A program made the translations under genes and the position numbers. From Symsagittifera roscoffensis (lineage: Eukaryota > Xenacoelomorpha > Acoela > Convolutidae), in NCBI RefSeq assembly GCF_963678635.1, contig NC_087063.1, positions 59,404,759 to 59,468,758 on the forward strand: a stretch of 64,000 bases of DNA, read 5' to 3'. Numbering within the stretch: the first letter of the stretch is position 1; every line of letters starts with the position of its first letter. Of the stretch, positions 40,131 to 50,420 are shown piece by piece. Under the pieces are notes generated by a model that searched no databases, was not told where the DNA came from, and was given only the letters and a program-made list of their open reading frames with translations.

Positions 40131-41118
40131 AGGCATGATTTACAATAGTTACGGGGATGACTTCTTGATTGATAAGACACGGCCTGATGAATTGGGCGAC
40201 AAATTACTGAGTGCGGGCGAATTGGTTGCAGACGATGAATGGCAAATCATCAACGACAGCGAACACTACCCGAAGGAAGACTACTCCACACCAGAACAAG
40301 AAACAGATCTGGAGCAGAGCGAGATAGAGAGGAGTGAGAACACAAATTTGAGAATACTAGAGTGGATGCGTGATGTCAAGAGCAAAGGAGATGAAGGGCA
40401 AAGCATCCAGCAGGTCGACGTGTCAGCAGAACAACACGTGAAAACGGTAGATCCCCTCTTCGGTTGGACGGCAACCGACAGGTCGCTCGAAGTACCCCCA
40501 GATAGAGACCCAGCAACCTCGACGGGGACGTCGATAAATATTTTTGTCCGGGGAGTGGGGGTAGGACTTACCCACGCCAAAAATTTGATGATAAAGAAAC
40601 TCAGGGAAGTAAGAGAGACCAACGGTCTAGAACTGGGCGAGGAAGAGGCCGAGCCTACCATAGGACGAAATTTCGAAACGAAATTTGAAATTCCCAATGA
40701 ATACTTTGATAACATCCTGATAACTGACAGCGACTTCATTCTGTCAGACAGGACTAGCGCGATCTGTATAACGGCAGACGTGAGCTTCAAATCGAGACTG
40801 GAGGCCGATTTCAAGAGAGAATACCAGAACTTGGAGTTTCTATTCAGACAGAGACCGGGGCTGGGAGGAATGGCGGCGCTTCCCCCATCAGTGGCACAAG
40901 TCCCAGGCAAATACCTGTGCTTTCTAGTGACGAGGGTCAATGAAAGGAGTACGATAGATCCTGAGCACGTGATGTTAGCACTAACGAGGCTGAGAGATTT
41001 CATGATTGAAAGAGGGATAGTGGAGGTATCGATGCCTGTTTATGACCCAAACAGCGGCAAGTTGAGCCAAGGGAGTTATATGTCATCCTACACGTGGTTT
41101 TCGCAGAAACGGAGATAA
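39766..41118 (+). CDS. Pol C-terminal ORF with TARG1-like macrodomain (module 1)
   Basis: 450 codons: integrase C-terminus (about 1-35), acidic/Ser-rich linker with a basic GTRSGNRKRRG patch, then from about residue 260 a macrodomain-like fold. Features: DNILITDSDFIL (first strand), SAICITADVSFKSRLEADFK (in place of the substrate-loop and helix), KYLCFLVTRVNERSTIDPEH, LTRLRDFMIERGIVEVSMPV then YDPNSGKL. The run from 'FLVTR' to 'VSMP' follows the order of TARG1/OARD1-type macrodomains, which remove ADP-ribose from proteins or nucleic acids. The glycine-rich loops are degenerate, so catalysis is uncertain and ADP-ribose binding is inference. Open to its TAA; nearly identical copies at 41640 and 46819. 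Confidence 0.7.
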   Translation: MITEVHQKGRLYRLSTGRAAHYENLKPHVSSPKYWCVPQNMEGLEYLLVEPACEVNEEGIRKKNDGKEDLSLDDNEKIEADSEAETFVEEDWNNPEQDEVPNWTEPDLPITAGTRSGNRKRRGMIYNSYGDDFLIDKTRPDELGDKLLSAGELVADDEWQIINDSEHYPKEDYSTPEQETDLEQSEIERSENTNLRILEWMRDVKSKGDEGQSIQQVDVSAEQHVKTVDPLFGWTATDRSLEVPPDRDPATSTGTSINIFVRGVGVGLTHAKNLMIKKLREVRETNGLELGEEEAEPTIGRNFETKFEIPNEYFDNILITDSDFILSDRTSAICITADVSFKSRLEADFKREYQNLEFLFRQRPGLGGMAALPPSVAQVPGKYLCFLVTRVNERSTIDPEHVMLALTRLRDFMIERGIVEVSMPVYDPNSGKLSQGSYMSSYTWFSQKRR

Positions 41119-41640
41119 TGGTACACCTACACAAGAAATACTACTTGAGTATCGCCTGAGCTACTTGTGGACAACGGAGGTCTTGAGTTGGGGGTACATG
41201 GGGATCTTGAGTAAGGGTACATGGGGACCTTGAGTAAGGGTACATGGGGACCTCGAGTAGGTAGATGGATTTTAACGTAATTGGCATGACAATTATAATT
41301 TTAAAGAGTGACGGTGCTAAAACATTAAATGAATCTGCACGCTCTTAAAAAACTTCCAATTGAATTATTTTATTAAAACAAATGGAGGGATAAGGTTTTA
41401 ACTAAAAAAAATTGGGGGGGGGGGGTTTAGGTTAGGAACATAACACCTTAGTCTAAAAAGTGGATTGTACTTTCAGATTGATTTGAATAAATCGAATTGA
41501 CGACCCAGACACACTCATTGGAAAGAGAATAGAAGGTCTTGAACAAAGTTCACGATCAGCAACATTCGGAAGAGATATTTCTCAAGTACTCAATTTGGTT
41601 CGGTAATTCTCAAGTTGGTTCGGTAATTCTCAAGTTTGTA
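41119..41640 (+). other. Spacer N1 between pol and 3' ORF
   Basis: Non-coding. Holds three 23-bp tandem units (GGGTACATGGGGAYCTTGAG, 41190-41262), a poly-G run near 41414, a candidate 3' splice site ACTTTCAG (ends 41476) and 20-bp units TTCGGTAATTCTCAAGTTGG near 41600. Nearly the same sequence recurs as N2 and N3 and, inverted, in copy B. Confidence 0.75.
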
Positions 41641-42412
41641 CTTGAGAATACTAGAATGGATGCGTGATGTCAAGAGCAAAGGAGATGAAGGGCAAAGCAT
41701 CCAGCAGGTCGACGTGTCAGCAGAACAACACGTGAAAACGGTAGATCCCCTCTTCGGTTGGACGGCAACCGACAGGTTGCTCGAAATAGCCCCAGATATA
41801 GACCCAGCATCATCGACGGGGACGTCGATAAATTTTTTTGTCCGATGAGTGGGGGTAGGACTTACCCACACCAAAAATTTGATGATAAAGAAACTCAGGG
41901 AAGTAAGAGAGACCAACGGGCTAGAACTGGGCGAGGAAGAGGCCGAGCCTACCATAGGACGAAATTTCAAAACGAAATTTGAAAATCCCAATGAATACTT
42001 GGAGAACATCCTGATAACTGACAGCGAATTCATTCTGTCAGACAGGACTAGCGCGATCTGTATAACGGCAGACATGAGCTTCAAATCGAGACTGGAGGCC
42101 GATTTCAAGAGAGAATACCAGAACGTGGAGTTTCTATTCAGACAGAGACCGGGGCTGGGAGGAATGGCGGCGCTTCCCCCATCAGTGGCACAAGTCCCAG
42201 GCAAATACCTGTGCTTTCTAGTGACGAGGGTCAATGAAAGGAGTACGATAGATCCTGAGCACGTGATGTTAGCACTAACGAGGCTGAGAGATTTCATGAT
42301 TGAAAGAGGGATAGTGGAGGTATCGATGCCTGTTTATGACCCAAACAGGGGCAAGTTGAGCCAAGGGAGTTATATGTCATCCTACACGTGTTTTTCGCAG
42401 AAACGGAGATAA
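41640..42412 (+). pseudogene. Macrodomain module 2 of copy A
   Basis: Repeats 40350-41118 at about 97% identity, starting inside the linker (ILEWMRDVKSKGDEGQSIQQ). A TGA at about 41847 separates the linker from the macrodomain, which is open from 41849 to 42412 and keeps all the motifs of module 1. It has no protein start of its own. Confidence 0.75.
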
Positions 42413-42960
42413 TGGTACACCTACACAAGAAATACTACTTGAGTATCGCCTGAGCTACGGGTGGACAACGGAGGTCTTGAGTTGGGGGTACATGGGGATC
42501 TTGAGTAAGGGTACATGGGGACCTTGAGTAAGGGTACATGGGGACCTCGAGTAGGTAGATGGATTTTAACGTAATTGGCATGACAATTATAATTTTAAAG
42601 AGTGACGGTGCTAAAACATTAAATGAATCTGCATGCTCTTAAAAAAACTTCCAATCGAATTATTTTAGTAAAACAAATGGAGGGATAAGGTTTTAACTAA
42701 AAAAATGGGGGGGGGGGTTTAGGTTAGGAACATAACACCTTAGTCTAAAAAGTGGATTGTACTTTCAGATTGATTTGAATAAATCAAATTGACGACCCAG
42801 ACACACTCATTGGAAAGAGAATAGAAGGTCTTGAACAAAGTTCACGATCAGCAACATTCGGAAGAGATATTTCTCAAGTACTCAATTTGGTTCGGTAATT
42901 CTCAAGTTGGTTCGGTAATTCTCAAGTTTGTACGGTAATTCTCAAGTTGGTTAGTGCGCG
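42413..42960 (+). other. Spacer N2
   Basis: Duplicate of N1: 23-bp units near 42480-42555, poly-G near 42709, ACTTTCAG ending at 42768, and three 20-bp units at about 42890-42955 directly before the 3' ORF copy P1. Confidence 0.75.
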
Positions 42961-44180
42961 AGATATTTTAGAAATTGTAAAAATGGCAGATCGATTCTGG
43001 AAATCCATGCGTGCGGCGCTGGAAATCCATGCGTGCGGCGCTGGAAATCCATGCCTGCGGCGTAGACTGGCTAAAGGCCCACGAGACGCATTTCTCAAGA
43101 GCAAGAATGATGAAGACGGCTGATCTGACCGGGATTCCCATGAGATCAGCCATTGGACCGATAAATTACAGACCTCTCAAGTTGCTGGGGAGTCCGGGTC
43201 TCATAGTGGAGCCCCCTAAGCACCGAACAAATATCACCAGAATCAGATTGGCAACCCCGGCGCAGTTGAGGGTGGTGGAAGCGCTACTGGATCCAAAAGA
43301 GATGGAATTGCTAGACGCCGCTTTCGAGGGTGCGAGATTGGCAGACGACCCAAGACATGGGAAATTCTGTGGCAATGCTCAATTGGCCAAGGCACTGGCA
43401 GTGTATGACAGAGCAGATCCAGCAGCCGCGAGAGTGATCATCGTGACGGGATCGGACTTCGATGGAACGTCTCGCAAGTTGTTCTGGCCAGAAACTCTGG
43501 TATACTCGCTGCCAAGTGCAGAATTGAACCAGATGTTGACCTTGGTGGTGGCGATAAAGTCAGAGATGCCCTGCGAACCAGAGCTGCTGCTGTTTTCGGG
43601 AATGAACGATCACCTGCATGCGGCTGGGCTTCTAGAGTAGCTGAAAGGGGATAAGCATACGCCAAAGAAAATATGGGAGGCTATCCAGACGTTGTTTGCC
43701 GCGTTGAAAGAGGTACAGGAAAACGTCAGTTCACGATTTGGACCCAAGACGAAAGTGGTATTCACGACGTCCCCCGGATACGCGAGCATGCCCCCTGCTC
43801 TGCAGTTTGTGTTGGCTATTTTGATCCTAATAGCCGAAGGGAACGCATGGTGGATCCTGATGGCGGCTCCCAATCGAGAGTTGGAATCCACGAACTTGAG
43901 ACTTCGGAAGTCAGAACTGGCAGCGGCGTGGGCGGACGTGTCCCACACATTGCGGCGATTCTATGAACTGGCAGACATACTCATTGTACTGGATGAGGTC
44001 CTCTTACTTGAGATCTCGAATCTCGCCAGGCAACTGAAGTTCAGTCCGACAATAGGGGATGACCACCCAATAATAAGTCACCTGACAGCCAGCTTATGGT
44101 TCCGAGGCATGGACCATCACGAGATCCACGAGCAAATCGAGGGGACCAAGCAACTAAACGAAGAATGCGGCTGCGACTGA
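42961..44180 (+). pseudogene. 3' ORF copy P1: second SGNH-like domain
   Basis: From about 43060 the frame reads WLKAHETHFSRARMMKTADL, PINYRPLKLLGSPGLIVEPP, AARVIIVTGSDFDG, ELLLFSGMNDHLHAAGL, then after an in-frame TAG (about 43638) and a frameshift VVFTTSPGYASMPPALQFV and LADILIVLDEVLLLEISNLA. The TGSD and GMND motifs sit at the positions of blocks I (GDS) and III (GxND) of SGNH hydrolases, so I infer an SGNH-like fold. Compared with copy B, everything upstream (coiled coil and first SGNH domain) is replaced by about 100 bp including a 24-bp tandem repeat (CTGGAAATCCATGCSTGCGG). Confidence 0.6.
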
Positions 44181-44295
44181 AAAGCAACTGGAGTCGTCGG
44201 TGTATTGACTAACACAAGAGAGAGGCAGGTGGCCGTTTCTAACACCAAGACTAGAGAATTCTACTGACAAGACAAGGGAGAGTGCCCCACCTCTC

Positions 44296-45360
44296 TTGAA
44301 GCAGATCTGGGAGTTTCCTGAGGAACAATTGGAGGTAGCCGAGAGTAGGGAGGTCACGGTGGCTAGGTTCGTCACGGCAGCGAACGAGGTCTCCATTGGA
44401 GGATTCTGGAGGGAACATGCAAAAGGTGAGCTGAGGACGAGGAAAGATCACGAGATCCTGAAATTCTTGAGTCCTTGTTGGGAGAAGAAATACATGACTG
44501 GAGTGTTTTGTGCGAAAAAGTCCATTTTCGGGGCCCTTGTACAAGAACTGTTGAGCATGCCCATAAGATTCTTGCTAGCCCTATACTTAGTTTACCCGAG
44601 GTACCTGTTTAACTTGGGTCCAGCGTACATGTTCAGTCGGGGTGTAGAGACACATCGGAATGATTGGTATCTGGCACTGGTGCTCCTGACTCATGGTACA
44701 TTGGTGTCTTTTCATCGTTTGATGAAATATGGGGAACCCCTGTCGATGGGAAAGACCAACTCGAGTATAGACACTTACTCGTGCAAGTGCGCGGCGGAAC
44801 TGAAGACGTTACTGGTGGAGTATCTTCTGAAGCAAAACCGACACATGATCGGTGAGTAGAAGAACCCGAAGACGAGAGAGGAATAGAGGGAGGCGAATGG
44901 TGGTATCCCTCTACTGACCGATCTATGCCTGGCGATGAGGTCTGACCCAGTGGGAGTGATCAGGGGATTAGAGGAAGTCGTTACTTGTATTTACGGACCA
45001 GCGGTGACGTACGCTTTCCCGGACCCTCTAGTGGCTGCATACCGCCATTCCGTAGTGCACGTGAGCTTAATAAGCGTGTTGGATGCGACGGCGCTGAACA
45101 GGTGTCAACAGGAGGTGCTAAGGGCAAGGATGAGTAATACAGTGCTCTTCGGGAAGGTGAAAGATCCCGAGTTGGTGATGTTTAACTTCCGGGGGCAACT
45201 GCAGTGCAGGATGGGGAGAAAACGTGAAGGCCCCATTGAGACGTATCCCAAGTTTTGGAACCTGAACCCCCTGACGGCGAACGGATAAGAGATCCTGAGA
45301 ATCTCAGCGTGGAAATAGAGCTTTGAGTTAGTAAAAGAGGAGCTGGAGGGGACACTAGAG
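44296..45360 (+). pseudogene. 3' ORF copy P1: conserved block of unknown function
   Basis: Two open segments (44296-44859 and 44935-45288) separated by stops, read in the same order as 57132-55999 in copy B. Contains a hydrophobic stretch (SMPIRFLLALYLVYPRYLFN) and WYLALVLLTHGTLVSFHRLM that could be membrane-associated or a buried core, and GPAVTYAFPDPLVAAYRHSV. No family recognised. Conservation between independently decaying copies indicates it was a real protein region. Confidence 0.55.
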
Positions 45361-45383
45361 AAGGAGATCTTACCCGCAGGAGA

Positions 45384-45893
45384 ATGACCCTGGGGATGAA
45401 TAGCTCCCTGGTAGTCCCATCCCTGTTCGCAAGAGCTACGGTAGAGAGACAGCAAGTGGAGTTCACCGATGGCTGGGACCCCTTGTTCATTGGATATACG
45501 GCGGCGGTCTACTTCCATACCTGCGATATCAAGATAAACTCATGGACGACTCAAGTAAAAAAAATGAGAGGCTCAATGCCTCCAAAATTCGAGGTGCGAA
45601 GATCTTGAGAACGCTTAATCAGTCGAGCTTGGAGAACGCATCACCGATATGGGATGATGGCAATGATGATCGTAGAAGAAGGGCACATCGCACTGAAGGA
45701 CGAGATGAAGTTTGCCACAAGGAAGTACCGGGCGCCTTACGGATTGGAACAGGTGGAAATTAGGCAAGAAGGGAGAGAGCTGGATGCGGCAGGCTCGTTA
45801 TATGTGGCTCTGACGGAATATAAGAAGCAAGACCCCGCGACACCCTCACCCCTATCAAAGGGCACACCGGGGACAAGAGAAGCGGCCCCGTAG
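45384..45893 (+). pseudogene. 3' ORF copy P1: block SLVVPSLFARATVERQQ, unknown
   Basis: Two frames joined by a frameshift near 45600: SLVVPSLFARATVERQQVEF and GWDPLFIGYTAAVYFHTCDI, then VEEGHIALKDEMKFATRKYR. Copy B carries it as one 239-codon ORF (56006-55287), which shows the true continuity. No family recognised. Confidence 0.6.
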
Positions 45894-45951
45894 AAGACCG
45901 ATTCAGGAAGATACCTGAGAGGACGCAACTCTCAGTGAAAGAGGAGAGGAA

Positions 45952-46818
45952 GTGGAGGTGGGGAATACACCTGGGACGAAACCAGCTGAGGTGGATTTCA
46001 TCCCCCAGGAGCTACTGCAGAACCTGAGCGGAGACGATTGGGCGGACACTGCCACGCCACCTCTGGCCCCATCCCCTCGTAAGAACCTGGAACTGCCACT
46101 GACAAGCGAGACCTCCAACATGGGAATGATACTCTTGAGTGCAGAAGAGAGGCAAAAAAATACGTTTGAAGGGAACAAGAGTATGTTTCTGGGGACTCTG
46201 GATGAGAAGGCTTGGCGGGATTTCTTGAGTGAATTTAATCAGGAGACGAAGAGCGAGACCACGCTAGATAACTTCAAGGAAGAACTGTGGAACACGGTGG
46301 TCAAGTTCAGGGAACCGGTGTTGATAGGCATCGGACTGGATGAAAAAGCAAAAAAGGAGTTGCTGAGCATGACGGTCAAGTTGAGGGAGACGCGACAGAA
46401 GACCAAAGATGATGAACGTAAAGACGGCTCTACTCTGAAGAAAATAACTGATAATAAAATAATTAAAGTTAAAGGGGAGGATAAGATTAGGACTAGTAAT
46501 ATGATTAAAAGTACTAAAATCCTTAAGGCTCGAGCAGGGGGAGGCAAGAGTTGGAAGGGTCGGACCGGGACAGAGAGATCGAATCTGTGATGATAGTGAC
46601 GACACCCCCAGGCAAAGGTATGAAGTCTCGAAAGAGGAAGCGGGAGATAGAGGATTTGAGCAGCCCGTCGGTGGATGCTGTCTCGGAGAATAACTTGAGG
46701 AAAACTGCCCCCATGATCTTAGCGCGGTGGAAGACGGCAGCCTAAAAAAGTAGCTCCGAACCAAGGAGGCTAGCCGAAATAGTGAAAGAGATAGAGGTCT
46801 CGACAAGTCCGGTAACTA
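45952..46818 (+). pseudogene. 3' ORF copy P1: helical and basic NLS-like block
   Basis: 212 codons (45952-46590) of charged, probably helical sequence (LDEKAWRDFLSEFNQETKSE, ...LLSMTVKLRETRQKTKDDER) becoming Lys-rich, then in another frame KGMKSRKRKREIEDLSSPSV, a likely nuclear localisation signal. At 46818 the ORF is cut within 'CAAGTCCGGTAAC' and joined to macrodomain module 3. Confidence 0.55.
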
Positions 46819-47395
46819 TTTTTGTCCGGGGAGTGGGGGTAGGACTTACCCACGCCAAAAATTTGATGATAAAGAAACTCAGGGAAGTAGAGAGACCAAC
46901 GGGCTAGAACTGGGCGAGGAAGAGGCCGAGCCTACCATAGGACGAAATTTCAAAACGAAATTTGAAATTTCCCATGAATACTTGGAGAACATCCTGATAA
47001 CTGACAGCGACTTCATTCTGTCAGACAGGACTAGCGCGATCTGTATAACGGCAGACATGAGCTTCAAATCGAGACTGGAGGCCGATTTCAAGAGAGAATA
47101 CCAGAACGTGGAGTTTCTAATCAGACAGAGAACGGGGCTGGGAGAAATGGCGGCGCTTCCCCCATCAGTGGCACAAGTCCCAGGCAAATACCTGTGCTTT
47201 CTAGTGACGAGGGTCAATGAAAGGAGTACGATAGATCCTGAGCACGTGATGTTAGCACTAACGAGGCTGAGAGATTTCATGATTGAAAGAGGGATAGTGG
47301 AGGTATCGATGCCTGTTTATGACCCAAACAGGGGCAAGTTGAGCCAAGGGAGTTATATGTCATCCTACACGTGGTTTTCGAAGAAACGGAGATAA
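46819..47395 (+). pseudogene. Macrodomain module 3 of copy A
   Basis: Starts abruptly inside module sequence (TATTTTTGTCCGGGGAGTGG) and runs to the same TAA. It has a 1-bp deletion near 46889 that shifts the frame; the macrodomain core is open from 46982. Differences from module 2 include RQRTGLGEMAA for RQRPGLGGMAA. Confidence 0.75.
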
Positions 47396-47960
47396 TGGTA
47401 CACCTACACAAGAAATACTACTTGAGTATCGCCTGAGCTACGGGTGGACAACGGAGGTCTTGAGTTGGGGGTACATGGGGATCTTGAGTAAGGGTACATG
47501 GGGACCTTGAGTAAGGGTACATGGGGACCTTGAGTAAGGGTACATGGGGACCTCGAGTAGGTAGATGGATTTTAACGTAATTGGCATGACAATTATAATT
47601 TTAAAGAGTGACGGTGCTAAAACATTAAATGAATCTACATGCTCTTAAAAAACTTCCAATTGAATTATTTTAGTAAAACAAATGGAGGGATAAGGTTTTA
47701 ACTAAAAAAAATGGGGGGGGGGGGTTTAGGTTATGAACATAACACCTTAGTCTAAAAAGTGGATTGTACTTTCAGATTGATTTGAATAAATCGAATTGAC
47801 GACCCAGACACACTCATTGGAAAGAGAATAGAAGGTCTTGAACAAAGTTCACGATCAGCAACATTCGGAAGAGATATTTCTCAAGTACTCAATTTGGTTC
47901 GGTAATTCTCAAGTTGGTTCGGTAATTCTCAAGTTTGTACGGTAATTCTCAAGTTGGTTA
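47396..47960 (+). other. Spacer N3
   Basis: Third copy of the spacer, with four rather than three 23-bp units (47465-47560), poly-G near 47712, ACTTTCAG ending at 47775 and 20-bp units at 47895-47955. Confidence 0.75.
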
Positions 47961-48930
47961 GTGCGCGAGATATTTTAGAAATTGTAAAAATGGCAGATCG
48001 ATTCTGGAAATCCATGCCTGCGGCGCTGGAAATCCATGCCTGCGGCGTAGACTGGCTAAAGGCCCACGAGACGCATTTCTCAAGAGCAAGAATGATGAAG
48101 ACGGCTGATCTGACCGGGATTCCCATGAGATCAGCCATGGGACCGATAAATTACAGACCTCTCAAGTTGCTGGGGAGTCCGGGTCTCATAGTGGAGCCCC
48201 CTAAGCACCGAACAAATATCACCAGAATCAGATTGGCAACCCCGGCGCAGTTGAGGGTGGTGGAAGCGCTACTGGATCCAAAAGAGATGGAATTGCTAGA
48301 CGCCGCTTTCGAGGGTGCGAGATTGGCAGACGACCCAAGACATGGGAAATTCTGTGGCAATGCTCAATTGGCCAAGGCACTGGCAGTGTATGACAGAGCA
48401 GATCCAGCAGCCGCGAGAGTGATCATCGTGACGGGATCGGACTTCGATGGAACGTCTCGCAAGTTGTTCTGGCCAGAAACTCTGGTATTCTCGCTGCCAA
48501 GTGCAGAATTGAACCAGATGTTGACCTTGGTGGTGGCGATAAAGTCAGAGATGCCCTGCGAACCAGAGCTGCTGCTGTTTTCGGGAATGAACGATTACCT
48601 GCATGCGGCTGGGCTTCTAGAGTAGCTGAAAGGGGATGAGCATACGCCAAAGAAAATATGGGAGGCTATCCAGACGTTGTTTGCCGCGTTGAAAGAGGTA
48701 CAGGAAAACGTCAGTTCACGATTTGGACCCAAGACGAAAGTGGTATTCACGACGTCCCCCGGATACGCGAGCATGCCCCCTGCTCTGCAGTTTGTGTTTG
48801 CTATTTTGATCCTAATAGCCGAAGGGAACGCATGGTGGATCCTGATGGCAGCTCCCAATCGAGAGTTGGAATCCACGAACTTGAGACTTCGGAAGTCAGA
48901 ACTGGCAGCGGCGTGGGTTGACGTGTCTGA
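47961..48930 (+). pseudogene. 3' ORF copy P2: second SGNH-like domain, truncated
   Basis: Near-identical to 42961-43930, including the same in-frame TAG after HAAGLLE (about 48623), which copy B reads as CAG. At about 48930 the sequence jumps to the equivalent of 45350, deleting about 1.4 kb relative to P1. Confidence 0.7.
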
Positions 48931-48949
48931 AGAAAAAAAACTATTGATA

Positions 48950-50420
48950 AGGAGATCTTACCCGCAACCATTCCTGAGTTTCCAACAGTCAGGAGAATGA
49001 CCCTGGGGATGAATAGCTCCCTGGTAGTCCCATCCCTGTTCGCAAGAGCTACGGTAGAGAGACAGCAAGTGGAGTTCACCGATGGCTGGGACCCCTTGTT
49101 CATTGGATATACGGCGGCGGTCTACTTCCACACCTGCGATATCAAGATAAACTCATGGACGACTCAAGTAAAGAAAATGAGAGGCTCAATGCCTCCAAAA
49201 TTCGAGGTGCGAAGTTCTTGAGAACGCTTAATCAGTCGAGCTTGGAGAACGCATCACCGATATGGGATGATGGCAATGATGATCGTAGAAGAAGGGCACA
49301 TCGCACTGAAGGACGAGATGAAGTTTGCCACAAGGAAGTACCGGGCGCCTTACGGATTGGAACAGGTGGAAATTAGGCAAGAAGGGAGAGACCTGGATGC
49401 GGCAGGCTCGTTATATGTGGCTCTGACGGAATATAAGAAGCAAGACCCCGCGACACCCTCACCCCTATCAAAGGGCACACCGGGGACAAGAGAAGCGGCC
49501 CCGTAGAAGACCGATTCAGGAAGATACCTGAGAGGACGCAACTCTCAGTGAAAGAGGAGAGGAAGTGGAGGTGGGGAATACACCTGGGACGAAACCAGCT
49601 GAGGTGGATTTCACCCCCCAGGAGCTACTGCAGAACCTGAGCGGAGACGATTGGGCGGACACTGCCACGCCACCTCTGGCCTCATCCCCTCGTAAGAACC
49701 TGGAACTGCCACTGACAAGCGAGACCTCCAACATGGGAATGATACTCTTGAGTGCAGAAGAGAGGCAAAAAAATACGTTTGAAGGGAACAAGAGTATGTT
49801 TCTGGGGACTCTGGATGAGAAGGCTTGGCGGGATTTCTTGAGTGAATTTAATCAGGAGACGAAGAGCGAGACCACGCTAGATAACTTCAAGGAAGAACTG
49901 TGGAACACGGTGGTCAAGTTCAGGGAACCGGTGTTGATAGGCATCGGACTGGATGAAAAAGCAAGAAAGGAGTTGCTGAGCATGACGGTCAAGTTGAGGG
50001 AGACGCGACAGCAGACCAAAGATGATGAACGTAAAGACGGCTCTACTCTGAAGAAAAAAACTGATAATAAAATAATTAAAGTTAAAGGGGAGGATAAGAT
50101 TAAGACTAGTAATATGATTAAAAGTACTAAAATCCTTAAGGCTCGAGCAGGGGGAGGCAAGAGTTGGAAGGGTCGGACCGGGACAAAGAGATCGAATCTG
50201 TGATGATAGTGACGACACCCCCAGGCAAAGGTATGAAGTCTCGAAAGAGGAAGCGGGAGATAGAGGATTTGAGCAGCCCGTCGGTGGATGCTGTCTCGGA
50301 GAATAACTTGAGGGAAACTGCCCCCATGATCTTAGCGCGGCGGAAGACGGCAGCCTAAAAAAGTAGCTCCGAACCAAGGAGGCTAGCCGAAATAGTGAAA
50401 GAGATAGAGGTCTCGACAAG
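48950..50420 (+). pseudogene. 3' ORF copy P2: downstream blocks
   Basis: Repeats the P1 blocks SLVVPSLFARATVERQQ (48997-49506), the helical/basic block (49565-50203) and the NLS-like tail (50164-50358) at very high identity, with the same frameshifts. Unlike P1 it continues past 'CAAGTCCGGTAAC' into the true downstream sequence. Confidence 0.65.

Noticed and set aside
37246-41003. Long minus-strand ORFs (for example 37246-37701, 40281-41003) and their repeats at 41590 and 46879
   Set aside because: They are antisense shadows of the pol and macrodomain frames, Ser-rich as expected from the reverse strand of the coding sequence, with no independent motifs.
41190-41640. CRISPR-like array from regularly spaced short repeats
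   Set aside because: Units are contiguous 20-23 bp tandem repeats without unique spacers, in a eukaryotic retroelement.
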